Part shown: in pieces, positions 28,291 through 36,995 of the stretch
Layout of the letters: each line of letters opens with the position of its first letter
Position numbering within the stretch: position 1 is the stretch's first letter
Virus record (IMG/VR): IMGVR_UViG_3300003321_000307
Location: 1-37,291 of that record
Origin: a virus
Length of the DNA: 37,291 bases
Direction: 5' to 3' (one strand)
Position numbers and translations under genes: made by a program
Notes under the pieces: model-generated
The model's database searches: none
Told to the model about the DNA's origin: nothing
What the model saw: only the letters and a program-made list of their open reading frames with translations

Positions 28291-28517
28291 CCGCATCTCA
28301 ACTCACTATTTATAATCTGTTAATTAACTACAAATACACTTCAAAATGCAAAACCTGTAATGCTTTGCCATTTTACATGGAGTTGTATAACAGGCTTGGC
28401 GAGGCTGAATTGAAAGGGATACGCGATGGTTCATGGCAGGTTCATGAAACTGGCAAATGGGATTTATTTGATGAGGAGTTGGATAAATTGATTGAGAAAT
28501 ATGGAAATTATAAGTGA
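28287..28517 (+). CDS. Hypothetical protein, 76 residues
   Basis: MTASQLTIYNLLINYKYTSK begins an all-helical product with one CKTC pair (residues 21-24) and an acidic C-terminus (LFDEELDKLIEKYGNYK). ATGA overlap with the preceding gene. The single Cys pair is not enough to call a zinc site. Located in the plus-strand cassette between head genes; role unknown. Confidence 0.55.
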   Translation: MTASQLTIYNLLINYKYTSKCKTCNALPFYMELYNRLGEAELKGIRDGSWQVHETGKWDLFDEELDKLIEKYGNYK

Positions 28518-28842
28518 GATCAGGCTTGAGTTAATCATGCGGTTAGCTGATGCATATCTAAAAGCCGAAGACAATATAATTCTTCACGGTTCGCCTGTTT
28601 CAACAGAACAAGAGACCTACAAATGGCATATTCACGGCATAGGATACAACGACCATTATTCAGCCGCCATGTCCTATTTTTCATCACATCAATTAAACAT
28701 TCTTAAGGCAAACGGCATTGTAGTTTGGCGACATGAAGCTATTAACAGAAGTAGGTTGTTTAATACTGGAATAGGCATTGGAGTTAAATTAAAACGCAAA
28801 TTAATTTATGCTTATCAGATCGGACTTATTACCTTAGTTTAA
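28501..28842 (+). CDS. Hypothetical protein, 113 residues
   Basis: From ATG 28501 the product starts MEIISEIRLELIMRLADAYL and contains KWHIHGIGYNDHYSAAMSYF and VVWRHEAINRSRLFNTGIGI. It is a helical-plus-strand protein with several His, but no active-site motif is recognised. An alternative TTG start at 28492 adds only three residues. It overlaps the previous gene by 17 nt and converges on the Mu F-like gene with a 14-bp overlap. Confidence 0.55.
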   Translation: MEIISEIRLELIMRLADAYLKAEDNIILHGSPVSTEQETYKWHIHGIGYNDHYSAAMSYFSSHQLNILKANGIVVWRHEAINRSRLFNTGIGIGVKLKRKLIYAYQIGLITLV

Positions 28843-29650
28843 GGATTGGAATTCCGGATTCTGATAACAACGGCACCACAACCAAACTACATCTGCAATT
28901 CACAACTTCATTGGCCGTGGCTGACATATCCCCAGGGTACTGCATCTGTGAGCTACCAACATCGAAAGTATCATCCATAGCTACCAACTGGCCTGAAGCA
29001 TCTGCGTGATCTGGCCGCGTATTAGCATCCAAAACAGCAAGCCATTGCTTACCGACCTCATAATCAGAATCGATGCCACCCAAGTATGCCCCCCAATTAG
29101 CTGCAGTTGTGGTCTCCGTCCTTGCTATAACGAGTGCCCGTTGCCTGTTGAAATCAGGATCATCTAAAGCATCGGTAATAAAGCTGGCTTGCTGCGATAT
29201 TGGTAAATCTTGTGATTCATCTAATAATTGCTGTATTTTCTCTTTTGTAGTATCGGTCACGCCTTGTACACGATCGGCGGCTTGTGTGTTAAAAAATAAA
29301 GACATTAACTTTCGCCATTTCTCACTAAAGAATCCGGGCAGGTCTTTTACTTCTGCCGACTTCTGCGGCTTGGTTAGTTTTTCAATATGATTGTAGGTGA
29401 ATGATGCGCCTTTAACGCCTGTCTTTTGATAGACGCTCAAATACGCAACTTGTATCGGCTGTTTGGTAACTAATACCGTGAGATGCGCCGATAGTTGAGC
29501 GACTCCATGATGTTTTACGAAATCACTGGCTGCGCGAGTCTGGGCATCCAACGCCTTCTTAAATACCGGATAAGCCTGCTGTTCTGCGGAATGATGCAGC
29601 CGAACCCAGTCTCTGCGATATTGTGCCTGATTATATTTAACTGTTTTCAC
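28829..29650 (-). CDS. Head morphogenesis / minor head protein (Mu F/SPP1 gp7-like)
   Basis: The 273-residue protein contains the conserved C-terminal module ARTETTTAANWGAYLGG, then WLAVLDANTRPDHADASGQL, and VVNCRCSLVVVPLL, typical of the Phage_Mu_F domain. The N-terminal half is helical. It is encoded directly after portal (ATGA overlap at 29647-29650), the usual arrangement. Some members of this family are ejected with DNA or assist packaging. Confidence 0.9.
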   Translation of the reverse strand: MKTVKYNQAQYRRDWVRLHHSAEQQAYPVFKKALDAQTRAASDFVKHHGVAQLSAHLTVLVTKQPIQVAYLSVYQKTGVKGASFTYNHIEKLTKPQKSAEVKDLPGFFSEKWRKLMSLFFNTQAADRVQGVTDTTKEKIQQLLDESQDLPISQQASFITDALDDPDFNRQRALVIARTETTTAANWGAYLGGIDSDYEVGKQWLAVLDANTRPDHADASGQLVAMDDTFDVGSSQMQYPGDMSATANEVVNCRCSLVVVPLLSESGIPILKLR

Positions 29651-31110
29651 ATGCCACCTTTCCCTGCATCCGCAACTTGGGCACCGGCAAGAGTGAATTG
29701 ATTGTCGGTTATACCTAAATCAGATAGTAACATCATATTTGACGGAATAACAATTTCATTCATCAACGGATTTGGGTCAAGATCAAATCCCATTCCTTGA
29801 CGCTTCTCGTTACCAGTCGTCCACCACGCTTTATTCATCCATTCGGCGACCGTTGCCAAATCATCTTGCATATCAGGCAGTGTTAACGCGTCGTATTGAA
29901 TGATGTAATCATAGTTGTTATCAGAGTACGGAGCGCAAATATCTCTCGTTAGACGGTCTGAAAGTAAATTGCAAAGTGGGATGATAACGTTATAGATGAA
30001 TTGCTTCATGTGAGCCGACACGTTATTATCGGTTGATGCCGACATGTCGTTAAGCAGCGTAATTGGAATGTGATAAGCATTTGCTACATCTTTTCGGTCG
30101 AAGTTCATTGACTCTAAAAGCATCAATTCCTGAACTGGCAGGCCGACCTGGGTAAAGTCAATTGCAGCTGGTGACGCATATAACCTATCTATTAAGTCGC
30201 CGCCTGAATATCGGTTTTTTCTGGCAATCTGGTCTTTAAAGTCCATGGCCTGGTCAGCGTTCCATTTGACATTTCCATCCTTAGGTGAAAAGAACCCCAT
30301 TGCGCCACCATTAACAATTTGCTTATTGGCCTCAACCCGACTATCTTTATTTTTCTGCAATGTCATTCGGTAAGCCATTAATGGAGATTGACCATAAAGC
30401 TGCGATCCATAATTAGTATAGTTTGGATTGAATGATTTGGTGTGGCTTACTGTATTGGAATCAAAATCGTAAATATCAGAACCAAAGAAACGCTGGTTAA
30501 TTACTCGGTAGCCTTTGATTGGTTCAAACGGACCCCCGGAAATGATTTGCATAAACTGCGCAGGCAATACATACATTTCAGCCCATTTTTTATTTTTCGG
30601 GTTAATCCCGTTGTAATAATTGTAGGTATTTCCGGTTAACAGGTAGAAGCCTGCAAAATGCTTCAGCCATTCGATTGAGGTTTGATATTTATTGGGGTTA
30701 TTAATCAGATCGGATATCGGCGCAAAATAAACCTCATCCATTGTTTTGGATTTGATTTGAAGTGCTTTATACAGCCCTTCTTTAGTGCCAGATTGAATTA
30801 GATTCCTATATTTCTGAAGCGCAGGTTTATTTTGTTTTTTAACTCTGAATACCGTTGGAACACATAGGGCTAATTTAGTCAGGATTAAATCAACGCAGGT
30901 ATAAACGTCCGCGTTCATCTGGTAGCCTTGCTGGATATATGTGAAGGTATTGTCGGCCAACTGGACTGGTTGCCCATCATTCAGCCATCCATAAAGAGTA
31001 GTATTGTAACCAGATAATTGGGTTAGGGCGGCTTCAAGTTGGCTATTGCGGGTTTGTATGGCTTTTATTTCTTCCTTACTTGCCAAACCTAAAAAATCGA
31101 GTAGCCCCAT
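29647..31110 (-). CDS. Portal protein (HK97/SPP1-type)
   Basis: The 487-residue product contains typical portal blocks: YQMNADVYTCVDLILTKLAL, FYLLTGNTYNYYNGINPKNK, SPLMAYRMTLQKNKDSRVEA, FDRKDVANAYHIPITLLNDM and YDALTLPDMQDDLATVAEWM. It has the expected length and forms the dodecameric gateway at one vertex through which the terminase packages DNA. It is preceded by the large terminase and an intergenic structured element, and followed by the Mu F-like protein. Confidence 0.93.
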   Translation of the reverse strand: MGLLDFLGLASKEEIKAIQTRNSQLEAALTQLSGYNTTLYGWLNDGQPVQLADNTFTYIQQGYQMNADVYTCVDLILTKLALCVPTVFRVKKQNKPALQKYRNLIQSGTKEGLYKALQIKSKTMDEVYFAPISDLINNPNKYQTSIEWLKHFAGFYLLTGNTYNYYNGINPKNKKWAEMYVLPAQFMQIISGGPFEPIKGYRVINQRFFGSDIYDFDSNTVSHTKSFNPNYTNYGSQLYGQSPLMAYRMTLQKNKDSRVEANKQIVNGGAMGFFSPKDGNVKWNADQAMDFKDQIARKNRYSGGDLIDRLYASPAAIDFTQVGLPVQELMLLESMNFDRKDVANAYHIPITLLNDMSASTDNNVSAHMKQFIYNVIIPLCNLLSDRLTRDICAPYSDNNYDYIIQYDALTLPDMQDDLATVAEWMNKAWWTTGNEKRQGMGFDLDPNPLMNEIVIPSNMMLLSDLGITDNQFTLAGAQVADAGKGGM

Positions 31111-31161
31111 TGTTTTATCTTTTTGTAAATATAATTTGAATTATTGAATTTACAAATATCG

Positions 31162-31234
31162 TATATTTGCCATGTGTGGTAATGCTGGCCTGTGAGAATA
31201 TCCGGAGTTCGTTTGCAGCAGGCCAAGCGACCAC
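31162..31234 (+). ncRNA. Candidate structured RNA between terminase and portal
   Basis: A perfect -7 box TATATTTG (31162-31169) on the plus strand is followed by a two-part stem: GTGGT (31176-31180) with ACCAC (31230-31234), then GCTGGCCTG (31184-31192) with CAGGCCAAGC (31219-31228, one bulged A), enclosing a 26-nt loop. An alternative outer pairing is TGGTAA (31177-31182) with TTACCA (31238-31243), which includes the terminase stop. The -33 element is not at ideal spacing. It could instead be a minus-strand processing or packaging signal. Confidence 0.4.
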
Positions 31235-31237
31235 GTG

Positions 31238-32509
31238 TTACCAACTCCAATCATAAACACCATCCAATATCAATTCAGTCGCCCCCCAAACCAACGCATC
31301 TATCCTGTTCGGTGATTTTTCGCCTTGTTTAGCAGACCAGCTTGTCATTTCAAGTTCCAAATCAGCATGTTCTCCAACGTGATGTGCTTTACCCTGCTCA
31401 TATAGCGCGGCAACCGGCTCGGCCCTGGTTAACTTATCCCGTGTGGCGTGAACCGACTTGTATGATACATTTTCATCAACCTGTCGAATAACAGCCTCGA
31501 TCAAGTCACCTCCATTGTTTACCTCGCCAATAATCCTATCTGCCCTGTACTTTCTATATAACCCAACGGCTGTTTTAGCCCATTCGGAAGGCGTATAAAT
31601 ATCACTTTTATCCTCCAATACATACAAATGCCCATCATACCCTTCTGCCGTCACTACAATTCCTGTTTCGTCGGATGTGTCTTTTGAAGTCACAGCCGGA
31701 TCAATGGCAACAACAATTCTTTTATAAACAGGTGTTTTAGATTCGACATTATAGGAATTTGATTCTTTTACCCTTGTTGAATTAATCAGTTCATCTGTCC
31801 ATAACGCGCCTTCTGTTTCTTCTGTAAATTCACCTTTAAGGAAACGCTTTTTCTTTCTCGATGGCAACGATTCCAAAAGCTCCATATAATCAGCCGATAT
31901 GTTTTCCAGATTATCCTCCGGGTTCATATGCAACTGACCGTATTGGTCGACATGCGACAGTGATATATTTGTCTCTGGCTCTACATGGCCAAAGAATATT
32001 TTGTATGTCCAGTGTTTTTTAGATGGCGGATTCTCGTCTATAAATAACAGATTTCTTGCGCCTTCAATATATTGAGCCAACCGGGTGAGTAATGTTGTGT
32101 AAGCCTCGTAACTTATCTGGCTGGCCTCATTTACAAATACCGTTAAAAACTCCATACCCAATATCTTTTCAGACCGTTCCTTATCATCCAAACCACCGAT
32201 CCATATTTCAGATCCGTTAGGCAGTGTAATAAAAAAATCAGCATTGTTCCATTTGACTACCAGATTAGGAAAACACACTTTTAAAACCTTCCTTAGCGTA
32301 TCCATCCATATAGAGTTTTTAACATGGTTAAACCTGAAACGGCATATCAGGTGACGGGAACCGGGGAACTTGCAGGCTATGACAATAATAGCATAAACTA
32401 TTATGAAGCTCTTCCCTGAACGGCTGCCTCCGAAAAGTAAGAATTTTGATTTACCTGATGTGAATAGCCGAATAGCCGCTTCCTGTATTTTGGTCTTTAC
32501 AAAGCTCAT
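31238..32509 (-). CDS. Large terminase subunit (PBSX-type packaging ATPase-nuclease)
   Basis: 423 residues. Walker A is FGGSRSGKSF (residues 27-35), Walker B TVFVNEAS (123-130) and the C-motif follows in LLFIDENPPS. The C-terminal nuclease has Asp270 in VVAIDPAVTSKD, Glu329 in IIGEVNNGGD and a late Asp in RIDALVWG. This is the headful/cos packaging motor. The start overlaps the small terminase stop by 4 nt. All expected catalytic residues are present. Confidence 0.95.
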   Translation of the reverse strand: MSFVKTKIQEAAIRLFTSGKSKFLLFGGSRSGKSFIIVYAIIVIACKFPGSRHLICRFRFNHVKNSIWMDTLRKVLKVCFPNLVVKWNNADFFITLPNGSEIWIGGLDDKERSEKILGMEFLTVFVNEASQISYEAYTTLLTRLAQYIEGARNLLFIDENPPSKKHWTYKIFFGHVEPETNISLSHVDQYGQLHMNPEDNLENISADYMELLESLPSRKKKRFLKGEFTEETEGALWTDELINSTRVKESNSYNVESKTPVYKRIVVAIDPAVTSKDTSDETGIVVTAEGYDGHLYVLEDKSDIYTPSEWAKTAVGLYRKYRADRIIGEVNNGGDLIEAVIRQVDENVSYKSVHATRDKLTRAEPVAALYEQGKAHHVGEHADLELEMTSWSAKQGEKSPNRIDALVWGATELILDGVYDWSW

Positions 32510-32898
32510 TCCCCGAGTTTTGAATCTGCGTCGGTGATGTTGATAGCAATAGAACCCATATTATCAACTTCCTGACGTTCTATATAGCCGCGTTTTTTGC
32601 CTTTTGTTTTTAAGAAAAATATAATTGCAGTATCAGATGGGGGTTGCTCATAAATAGTAGGTTCACCTTTTTGATTATACGTCTGGACTGTTATACCATC
32701 TATTTTTTCCATTAACTTAGATTCGACAAAATCTATAGCTGACTCATTGACATCATCAACAGCCTGCTTAAATTCAGGATCATTATTACACCAATCATAA
32801 AAAGTAGACCTGGCAATATTAGCAGACTCGCAAGCGGCTGATACTATTCCCTTAGTCTTTTTAAGATATTCTAAAACCGTCTTTTTATTATTGTCCAT
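32506..32898 (-). CDS. Small terminase subunit
   Basis: The 130-residue protein has an N-terminal helix-turn-helix (VLEYLKKTKGIVSAACESAN then ARSTFYDWCNNDPEFKQAV), a central coiled coil (VNESAIDFVESKLMEKIDGI) and a C-terminal KTKGKKRGYIERQEVDNM typical of phBC6A51-like small terminases. It recognises the packaging site in known relatives. It lies between the iteron-rich origin-like region and the large terminase, with ATGA overlap into the latter. Confidence 0.85.
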   Translation of the reverse strand: MDNNKKTVLEYLKKTKGIVSAACESANIARSTFYDWCNNDPEFKQAVDDVNESAIDFVESKLMEKIDGITVQTYNQKGEPTIYEQPPSDTAIIFFLKTKGKKRGYIERQEVDNMGSIAINITDADSKLGE

Positions 32899-33057
32899 TT
32901 TGTAGGTTAATCCACTAAAGTTTCATTCCAATTTTACAAAATTTTCTCCAAAAATCCATCTTTTAACATTAATCCATCAAGGCCGTATATCATGCATGAT
33001 TTTGCCACCGTTTGAAGGTACGCAAAATCATCTGGTTTGACTAATTAAATACAAAAG

Positions 33058-33378
33058 TCAGGGCAACTCAACACATTTTTTAGGGCAACTCAAATTTTGT
33101 TTAGGGCAGGTTTGACAAAATATTATTCTGTTTAGGGCAACTCGATTTTTACAAAAAAGGCGATTCTAAAGCGTATAAGCACTTTAGGGCAAGTAGGGCA
33201 ACTCAATTTATATATTTTCGCGTGCGAGAAGTTTTTTTATATAAAAAATATTTCTTTTTGACTTGCCCTAACTACCCTAAACGCCATTCTGAGTAAACTG
33301 GCCGAAATTTTCAGGGCAACTAAACTTTTAGTCAGTTGCCCTATTAGGGCAGTTCGCATGTTTTTAGGGCAACTCAAA
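33058..33378. repeat. TAGGGCA iteron array, probable replication origin
   Basis: Nine direct copies of (T/C)AGGGCA, usually extended to TAGGGCAACTCAA, start at 33058, 33080, 33101, 33132, 33184, 33193, 33311, 33344 and 33365. Two inverted copies are at 33263-33269 and 33336-33342, with a degenerate one at 33272. The first three are 21-22 bp apart (two helical turns). Between copies lies an AT-rich stretch with a perfect 16-bp palindrome, T6ATATA6 (33232-33247), as in a DNA-unwinding element. It occupies the 475-bp gap between primase-helicase and small terminase; the rest of that gap (32899-33057) shows no gene. Confidence 0.75.
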
Positions 33379-34777
33379 ATATAAAATGCCATATTCCATT
33401 GGTTTTTTGCTCATGTAAAACTATTTTATGGAACTCGCAATAATTTTTTAGCATAGAGTAGAATGTGCGGCTTGCTATTCGGGAATTTTTATATTGATCT
33501 TTGAATTTCTGGTAATAAGCACTTTTTCTTATAGACTCACCAGGTGATAATAAATTCTCATCTATAAAATCTAAAAAGTCAGGTGACAATTCAGCCATCA
33601 GGCGTTTTTCAGGAAGGTTTATCAATTGTTGTTCGATGAGTCCTTTACGAAGATAAAGCTGGCAACAATCTATTATAAAGTTGTCAAATTCATTATATTG
33701 CTTATCGTCCCATTCATCGAACATCATAATTTTAAATTCATCATAAGGAGTGAATTTTTTATGATAATATTGACTGATCTCTATTTCAAATCTTCTGCGT
33801 TCGTGAGAATTACCAGCCCCCCGTATGGCGTAATTGGTTGTTATAGCTATTTTTGGGCTGTTTGCAAAAGGTAAATAAAAAGACTCTAAACCTTTCTTTT
33901 CAACCGTTATTCCATCTGTCAAGACGCTGAATAATCGTTCAAAGTCAAAATTCTTTTGCACATCCTGGAAGAAGTGTAAGCGGGTATCTTTATTAATTTT
34001 TTGATAAACAAAATTCTTATCGAAATTAAATGTCTTACCCTCTTCGGTAGCGGTGACTAAAAATTTTTCAGTAGCTTTAATAAGTAGCCCCTTTCCGGTT
34101 CCGCCTTCAGGATGATCGCTAATAACTTCATCATTAAAAATTATAGCCGGGCAATAAGCCGGGTTTTTGTAAGATGAAATTAAAAAACCAAGCGCTGAGC
34201 AAATAGTCTCATATCGAGGAACTTCTTTATTCGAAACATTGAATACAAAAGTTTTAAAATCGCTTGATGATTCTTCAACAGGAGTAAAATCACGCGGCAA
34301 TATCTGGCTTTCCCATATGTAACCATTTAAAGACGAGTATGGATGAGTTGTGATAGATTGAGTAGTTATTTTTACGATACAATTTTGATAATAAATTTGG
34401 ATGGCGTCTTTACGGTCCCGCCTGAATTCTATTTCCTTCGCTTCAAGCGTTCTTAAAAAATCGTCATTAAAAAAATTACCTACCCGGTTTAAAAAAGATT
34501 CATAAATCGATCGTTCTTCATTTTTATGGATGAAATTCAATACTTCATCGACCAAATCCTTTTTGCCAATTTCTTTGACTATATTATCTATGATGCGTAT
34601 AAAGGAATGCCGGTGAATATTATTACGATAAAGGAAATAACCACGTTCGTGTAAAAAAGCTAATGTGTTTATCCGGTCGATTTGAATTTTACCATTTCCA
34701 TCCCGGTAATAAAGATCAAAATGATTATATTCTTTAGTGTCAGCCACATGGGCAACTGTCATTTTACTACCCATCAA
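33374..34777 (-). CDS. Primase-helicase family ATPase (DUF5906/SF3-like)
   Basis: 467 residues. The C-terminal two thirds are an SF3-like ATPase: Walker A PEGGTGKGLLIKA (223-235), Walker B-like LHFFQDV (268-273), sensor AITTNYAI (311-318) and a basic ERRRFEI (327-333). The N-terminal 170 residues are alpha/beta without a convincing archaeo-eukaryotic primase motif. Family members unwind DNA at phage origins. The TAGGGCA iterons overlap its 3' end, so it is a candidate origin-binding or loading helicase. It overlaps the coiled-coil gene upstream by 4 nt. Confidence 0.85.
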   Translation of the reverse strand: MMGSKMTVAHVADTKEYNHFDLYYRDGNGKIQIDRINTLAFLHERGYFLYRNNIHRHSFIRIIDNIVKEIGKKDLVDEVLNFIHKNEERSIYESFLNRVGNFFNDDFLRTLEAKEIEFRRDRKDAIQIYYQNCIVKITTQSITTHPYSSLNGYIWESQILPRDFTPVEESSSDFKTFVFNVSNKEVPRYETICSALGFLISSYKNPAYCPAIIFNDEVISDHPEGGTGKGLLIKATEKFLVTATEEGKTFNFDKNFVYQKINKDTRLHFFQDVQKNFDFERLFSVLTDGITVEKKGLESFYLPFANSPKIAITTNYAIRGAGNSHERRRFEIEISQYYHKKFTPYDEFKIMMFDEWDDKQYNEFDNFIIDCCQLYLRKGLIEQQLINLPEKRLMAELSPDFLDFIDENLLSPGESIRKSAYYQKFKDQYKNSRIASRTFYSMLKNYCEFHKIVLHEQKTNGIWHFIF

Positions 34778-35199
34778 CGCCGATCCTCCGGCATCTCATT
34801 TTCATTTAAAGTGTTTAGGTATAATTGATGTTTAAGATTAGCGTTTTCTTCTTTTAATCGCCAAATTTCCTCTCGCATTTTTCCAGCATTCCATTTGAGG
34901 GCATAATTATCGGTTTGAACTTTTGCGATAACATCAATATGCTTATTTAAAATTTCGACACGCTCCCGTGCTTCTGATTTTTTATTGCCGGGATTGCGTT
35001 TTTCCCATTTTAATAAGTCAGAAAGGAATTCAACAGAAATTCCTTTGATAATCATTATTGAATGAGAGACCTGACTTTGCTCATTATAAAGCTCCATTGC
35101 GGCCTGCGTGAAAATCTGCTGATATTGAAGTTCTTGTTTTGTGAGTTTTAATTCCTTATTCGCGTAACGGAATTGGTCTAAGTAGTCAAGATTTGGCAT
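34774..35199 (-). CDS. Coiled-coil protein between two helicases
   Basis: 141 residues, predominantly coiled coil: LDQFRYANKELKLTKQELQY, then a mid segment VSHSIMIIKGISVEFLSDLL, and a C-terminal coil KMREEIWRLKEENANLKHQL. No catalytic motif. It ends in an ATGA overlap with the primase-helicase and begins 4 nt after the Pif1-like helicase. It could be a helicase loader or adaptor by position; unproven. Confidence 0.65.
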   Translation of the reverse strand: MPNLDYLDQFRYANKELKLTKQELQYQQIFTQAAMELYNEQSQVSHSIMIIKGISVEFLSDLLKWEKRNPGNKKSEARERVEILNKHIDVIAKVQTDNYALKWNAGKMREEIWRLKEENANLKHQLYLNTLNENEMPEDRR

Positions 35200-35203
35200 A
35201 AAG

Positions 35204-36379
35204 TTATCGGTTTACAATAATTTTTAATCCTTTAGGTGATTTAACTCGTGAAAGAGCGGTGTAAAGTTGACCTTTTGAAAAGCATGGGATTGATAAATCA
35301 ATAGTTATTTCATCAAATGTCAACCCCTGGCTTTTGTGGATTGTAAGTGCATATGCAAGTTTTATTGGATACTGATATATTGATCCTATTTCCTGTAATT
35401 CTAAAGCATCCTGATCTTCATTTAAAACATATTCGTGTTTCGATATTTCAATAGGGTCTAAAGCATATTCAATACCTGATACCTCAATAAAATATTGTCC
35501 TTTCCTTTCAATAAATATTCCAAGCGTTCCGTTAACTAATGGATTATTTTTAGAATTGACGAGATACATGATCTTACATCCACTCTTAACTTTTATTAAA
35601 GGCTCAAAATTAAATTCATCCGCTTTGGCATTCCCTGTTACAACAGCCTCAAAAATTATTTCAGGCTGATTGATTAAATCCAATCCTTGTTGATTATATT
35701 TGGCTACAGTAGAATTATGCGGGGCAAGGATTATACCGTGATAATCTTTAGAAAGAAATTGCTTAAAATATTGGCTTTTACCGCCTTCCCGGATAATATT
35801 CAAATGGCTTATAAATTCTTCATCGGATTGTCGTTGAACTTCATCGAGTTCAATAGTTATTGGAGATAATTGTTTATAAACAGTAGCATTATAAAATTCC
35901 TCACCCTCATACGTTTTATATAAAATTGACCTGAAATTATCATCGATTGGAGCTGGTAATTGTTTAAGGTCGCCTATGAAAATAATCTGCTTTGAAGATA
36001 GCGGCAAACATCCATTTTTTAATAATGTCCAATTCATTGCATCGAGCATATCTGGACGCAACATAGATACCTCGTCAATAAATAATACATCTATTGCATC
36101 TAATAATTTACGCTTTTCGCCTTTCAAAAAATTACAGGCAGCGAAGTCAAGGACGCCAAATGGTTTTAACCCAAACATAGAGTGAATAGTTTGGCCCCCG
36201 ACATTATTTGCTGCCACGCCTGTAGGCGCAATAAAGGCGACTTTTTTACCTTTTTGTTTTAATAGATCAAATGCGTATTTAGAAATAAATGATTTACCAG
36301 TTCCGGCTTTTCCGGTGAGAAAAATATTTTCCCCTTCTAATATTTTATTTAAGAAAAGTTGCTGTGATTTGGCTAACAT
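35204..36379 (-). CDS. Pif1-like SF1B helicase
   Basis: The 391-residue product shows Pif1/RecD-type motifs in order: motif I FLTGKAGTGKSF (21-31), Ia AFIAPTGVAANNV, II VLFIDEVSML, III IFIGDLKQLPAP, IV around LDEVQRQSD, V AYALTIHKSQGLTFDEI, and VI LYTALSRVKSP. It is close to minimal size, lacking large accessory domains. The substrate is expected to be a 5'-3' unwound phage intermediate. It begins just after a terminator-like hairpin flanked by 14-bp repeats. Start ATG 36377-36379. Confidence 0.92.
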   Translation of the reverse strand: MLAKSQQLFLNKILEGENIFLTGKAGTGKSFISKYAFDLLKQKGKKVAFIAPTGVAANNVGGQTIHSMFGLKPFGVLDFAACNFLKGEKRKLLDAIDVLFIDEVSMLRPDMLDAMNWTLLKNGCLPLSSKQIIFIGDLKQLPAPIDDNFRSILYKTYEGEEFYNATVYKQLSPITIELDEVQRQSDEEFISHLNIIREGGKSQYFKQFLSKDYHGIILAPHNSTVAKYNQQGLDLINQPEIIFEAVVTGNAKADEFNFEPLIKVKSGCKIMYLVNSKNNPLVNGTLGIFIERKGQYFIEVSGIEYALDPIEISKHEYVLNEDQDALELQEIGSIYQYPIKLAYALTIHKSQGLTFDEITIDLSIPCFSKGQLYTALSRVKSPKGLKIIVNR

Positions 36380-36459
36380 AATTCAAATTATAAGGGACAA
36401 AAAAGCCGGGAGCCAAAGTGTGTGAGAAGTGCTGCCCGGCAATTTAATTCAAATTATAA
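36380..36459. repeat. 14-bp direct repeats flanking a hairpin in the helicase leader
   Basis: AATTCAAATTATAA occurs at 36380-36393, directly upstream of the helicase start, and again at 36446-36459. The two copies flank the GCCGGG/CCCGGC hairpin. The rest of the gap to 36568 has no gene; a TATATTTA sequence on the minus strand may be a -7 box. Confidence 0.7.
36399..36440 (-). terminator. Terminator-like hairpin between nuclease and helicase
   Basis: On the minus strand GCCGGG pairs with CCCGGC, with AGC/GCT continuing the stem across a bulged C, and T6 follows. It lies 20 nt before the Pif1-like start, so it would act as an attenuator. Confidence 0.65.
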
Positions 36460-36568
36460 ACCTAATCCGTTGCAAACTTACGACTTCTCACTGACATAAA
36501 ATTGTAACGGGCTTAAATGGAAACTAAATATACGTATTTCTACCTGATTTTAAAAAATAAAAAACAAT

Positions 36569-36991
36569 TTACCAACCAAAATAGTTATTCACAATTTTTT
36601 TACATTCGTCAAATCCACAGGCGAACTCAGCCCTATAGCCTCGCTTTCTAAGTTGTACAAGGCATTCAATTTGAGCGTCGATATGATCTGACTTTTTAAA
36701 TGATCCGTTCAGGTTATATAAGTCTTCATAAGACCGCTTTACCTCAATGAAAAGACCGTGAAAATTACCACAAGGCTCACATATAAAAATATCTGGAAAC
36801 GAATGATTGGATCGGTTAGTCTTCATTCTGTTAACCATCCCTTTTGACAAAACCATACCAGCGGCACTATCGCTGATAAACATAACGCCTTTTAATTTTA
36901 GGTATTTGCAGATAGCATTTTGAACATTTGTTTCAGTGCCTTTTAGTGACGGTTCTCGCTTTTTAGGCGGGATGTAATAACCCGGCATCAT
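36569..36991 (-). CDS. VRR-NUC domain nuclease
   Basis: From ATG 36989-36991 (140 residues, MMPGYYIPPKKREPSLKG) the protein has the VRR-NUC pattern: GTETNVQNAICKYLKLKGVM, then NHSFPDIFICEP with the catalytic Asp, and HGLFIEVKR with the Glu-x-Lys pair, plus the C-terminal LVQLRKRGYRAEFACG. These PD-(D/E)xK nucleases resolve branched DNA in phage replication. A longer start at 37054 adds 21 residues but overlaps the upstream gene by 59 nt; the shorter one follows AAGGAA closely. Confidence 0.85.
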   Translation of the reverse strand: MMPGYYIPPKKREPSLKGTETNVQNAICKYLKLKGVMFISDSAAGMVLSKGMVNRMKTNRSNHSFPDIFICEPCGNFHGLFIEVKRSYEDLYNLNGSFKKSDHIDAQIECLVQLRKRGYRAEFACGFDECKKIVNNYFGW

Positions 36992-36995
36992 TTCC

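Noticed and set aside
31162-31243. tRNA gene
   Set aside because: No acceptor stem with discriminator, T-loop TTCGA or anticodon arm could be placed; the structure is a single long interrupted stem.
33058-33378. CRISPR array
   Set aside because: The repeats are 7-13 bp, irregularly spaced and occur in both orientations; this fits iterons, not CRISPR repeats of about 30 bp with uniform spacers.
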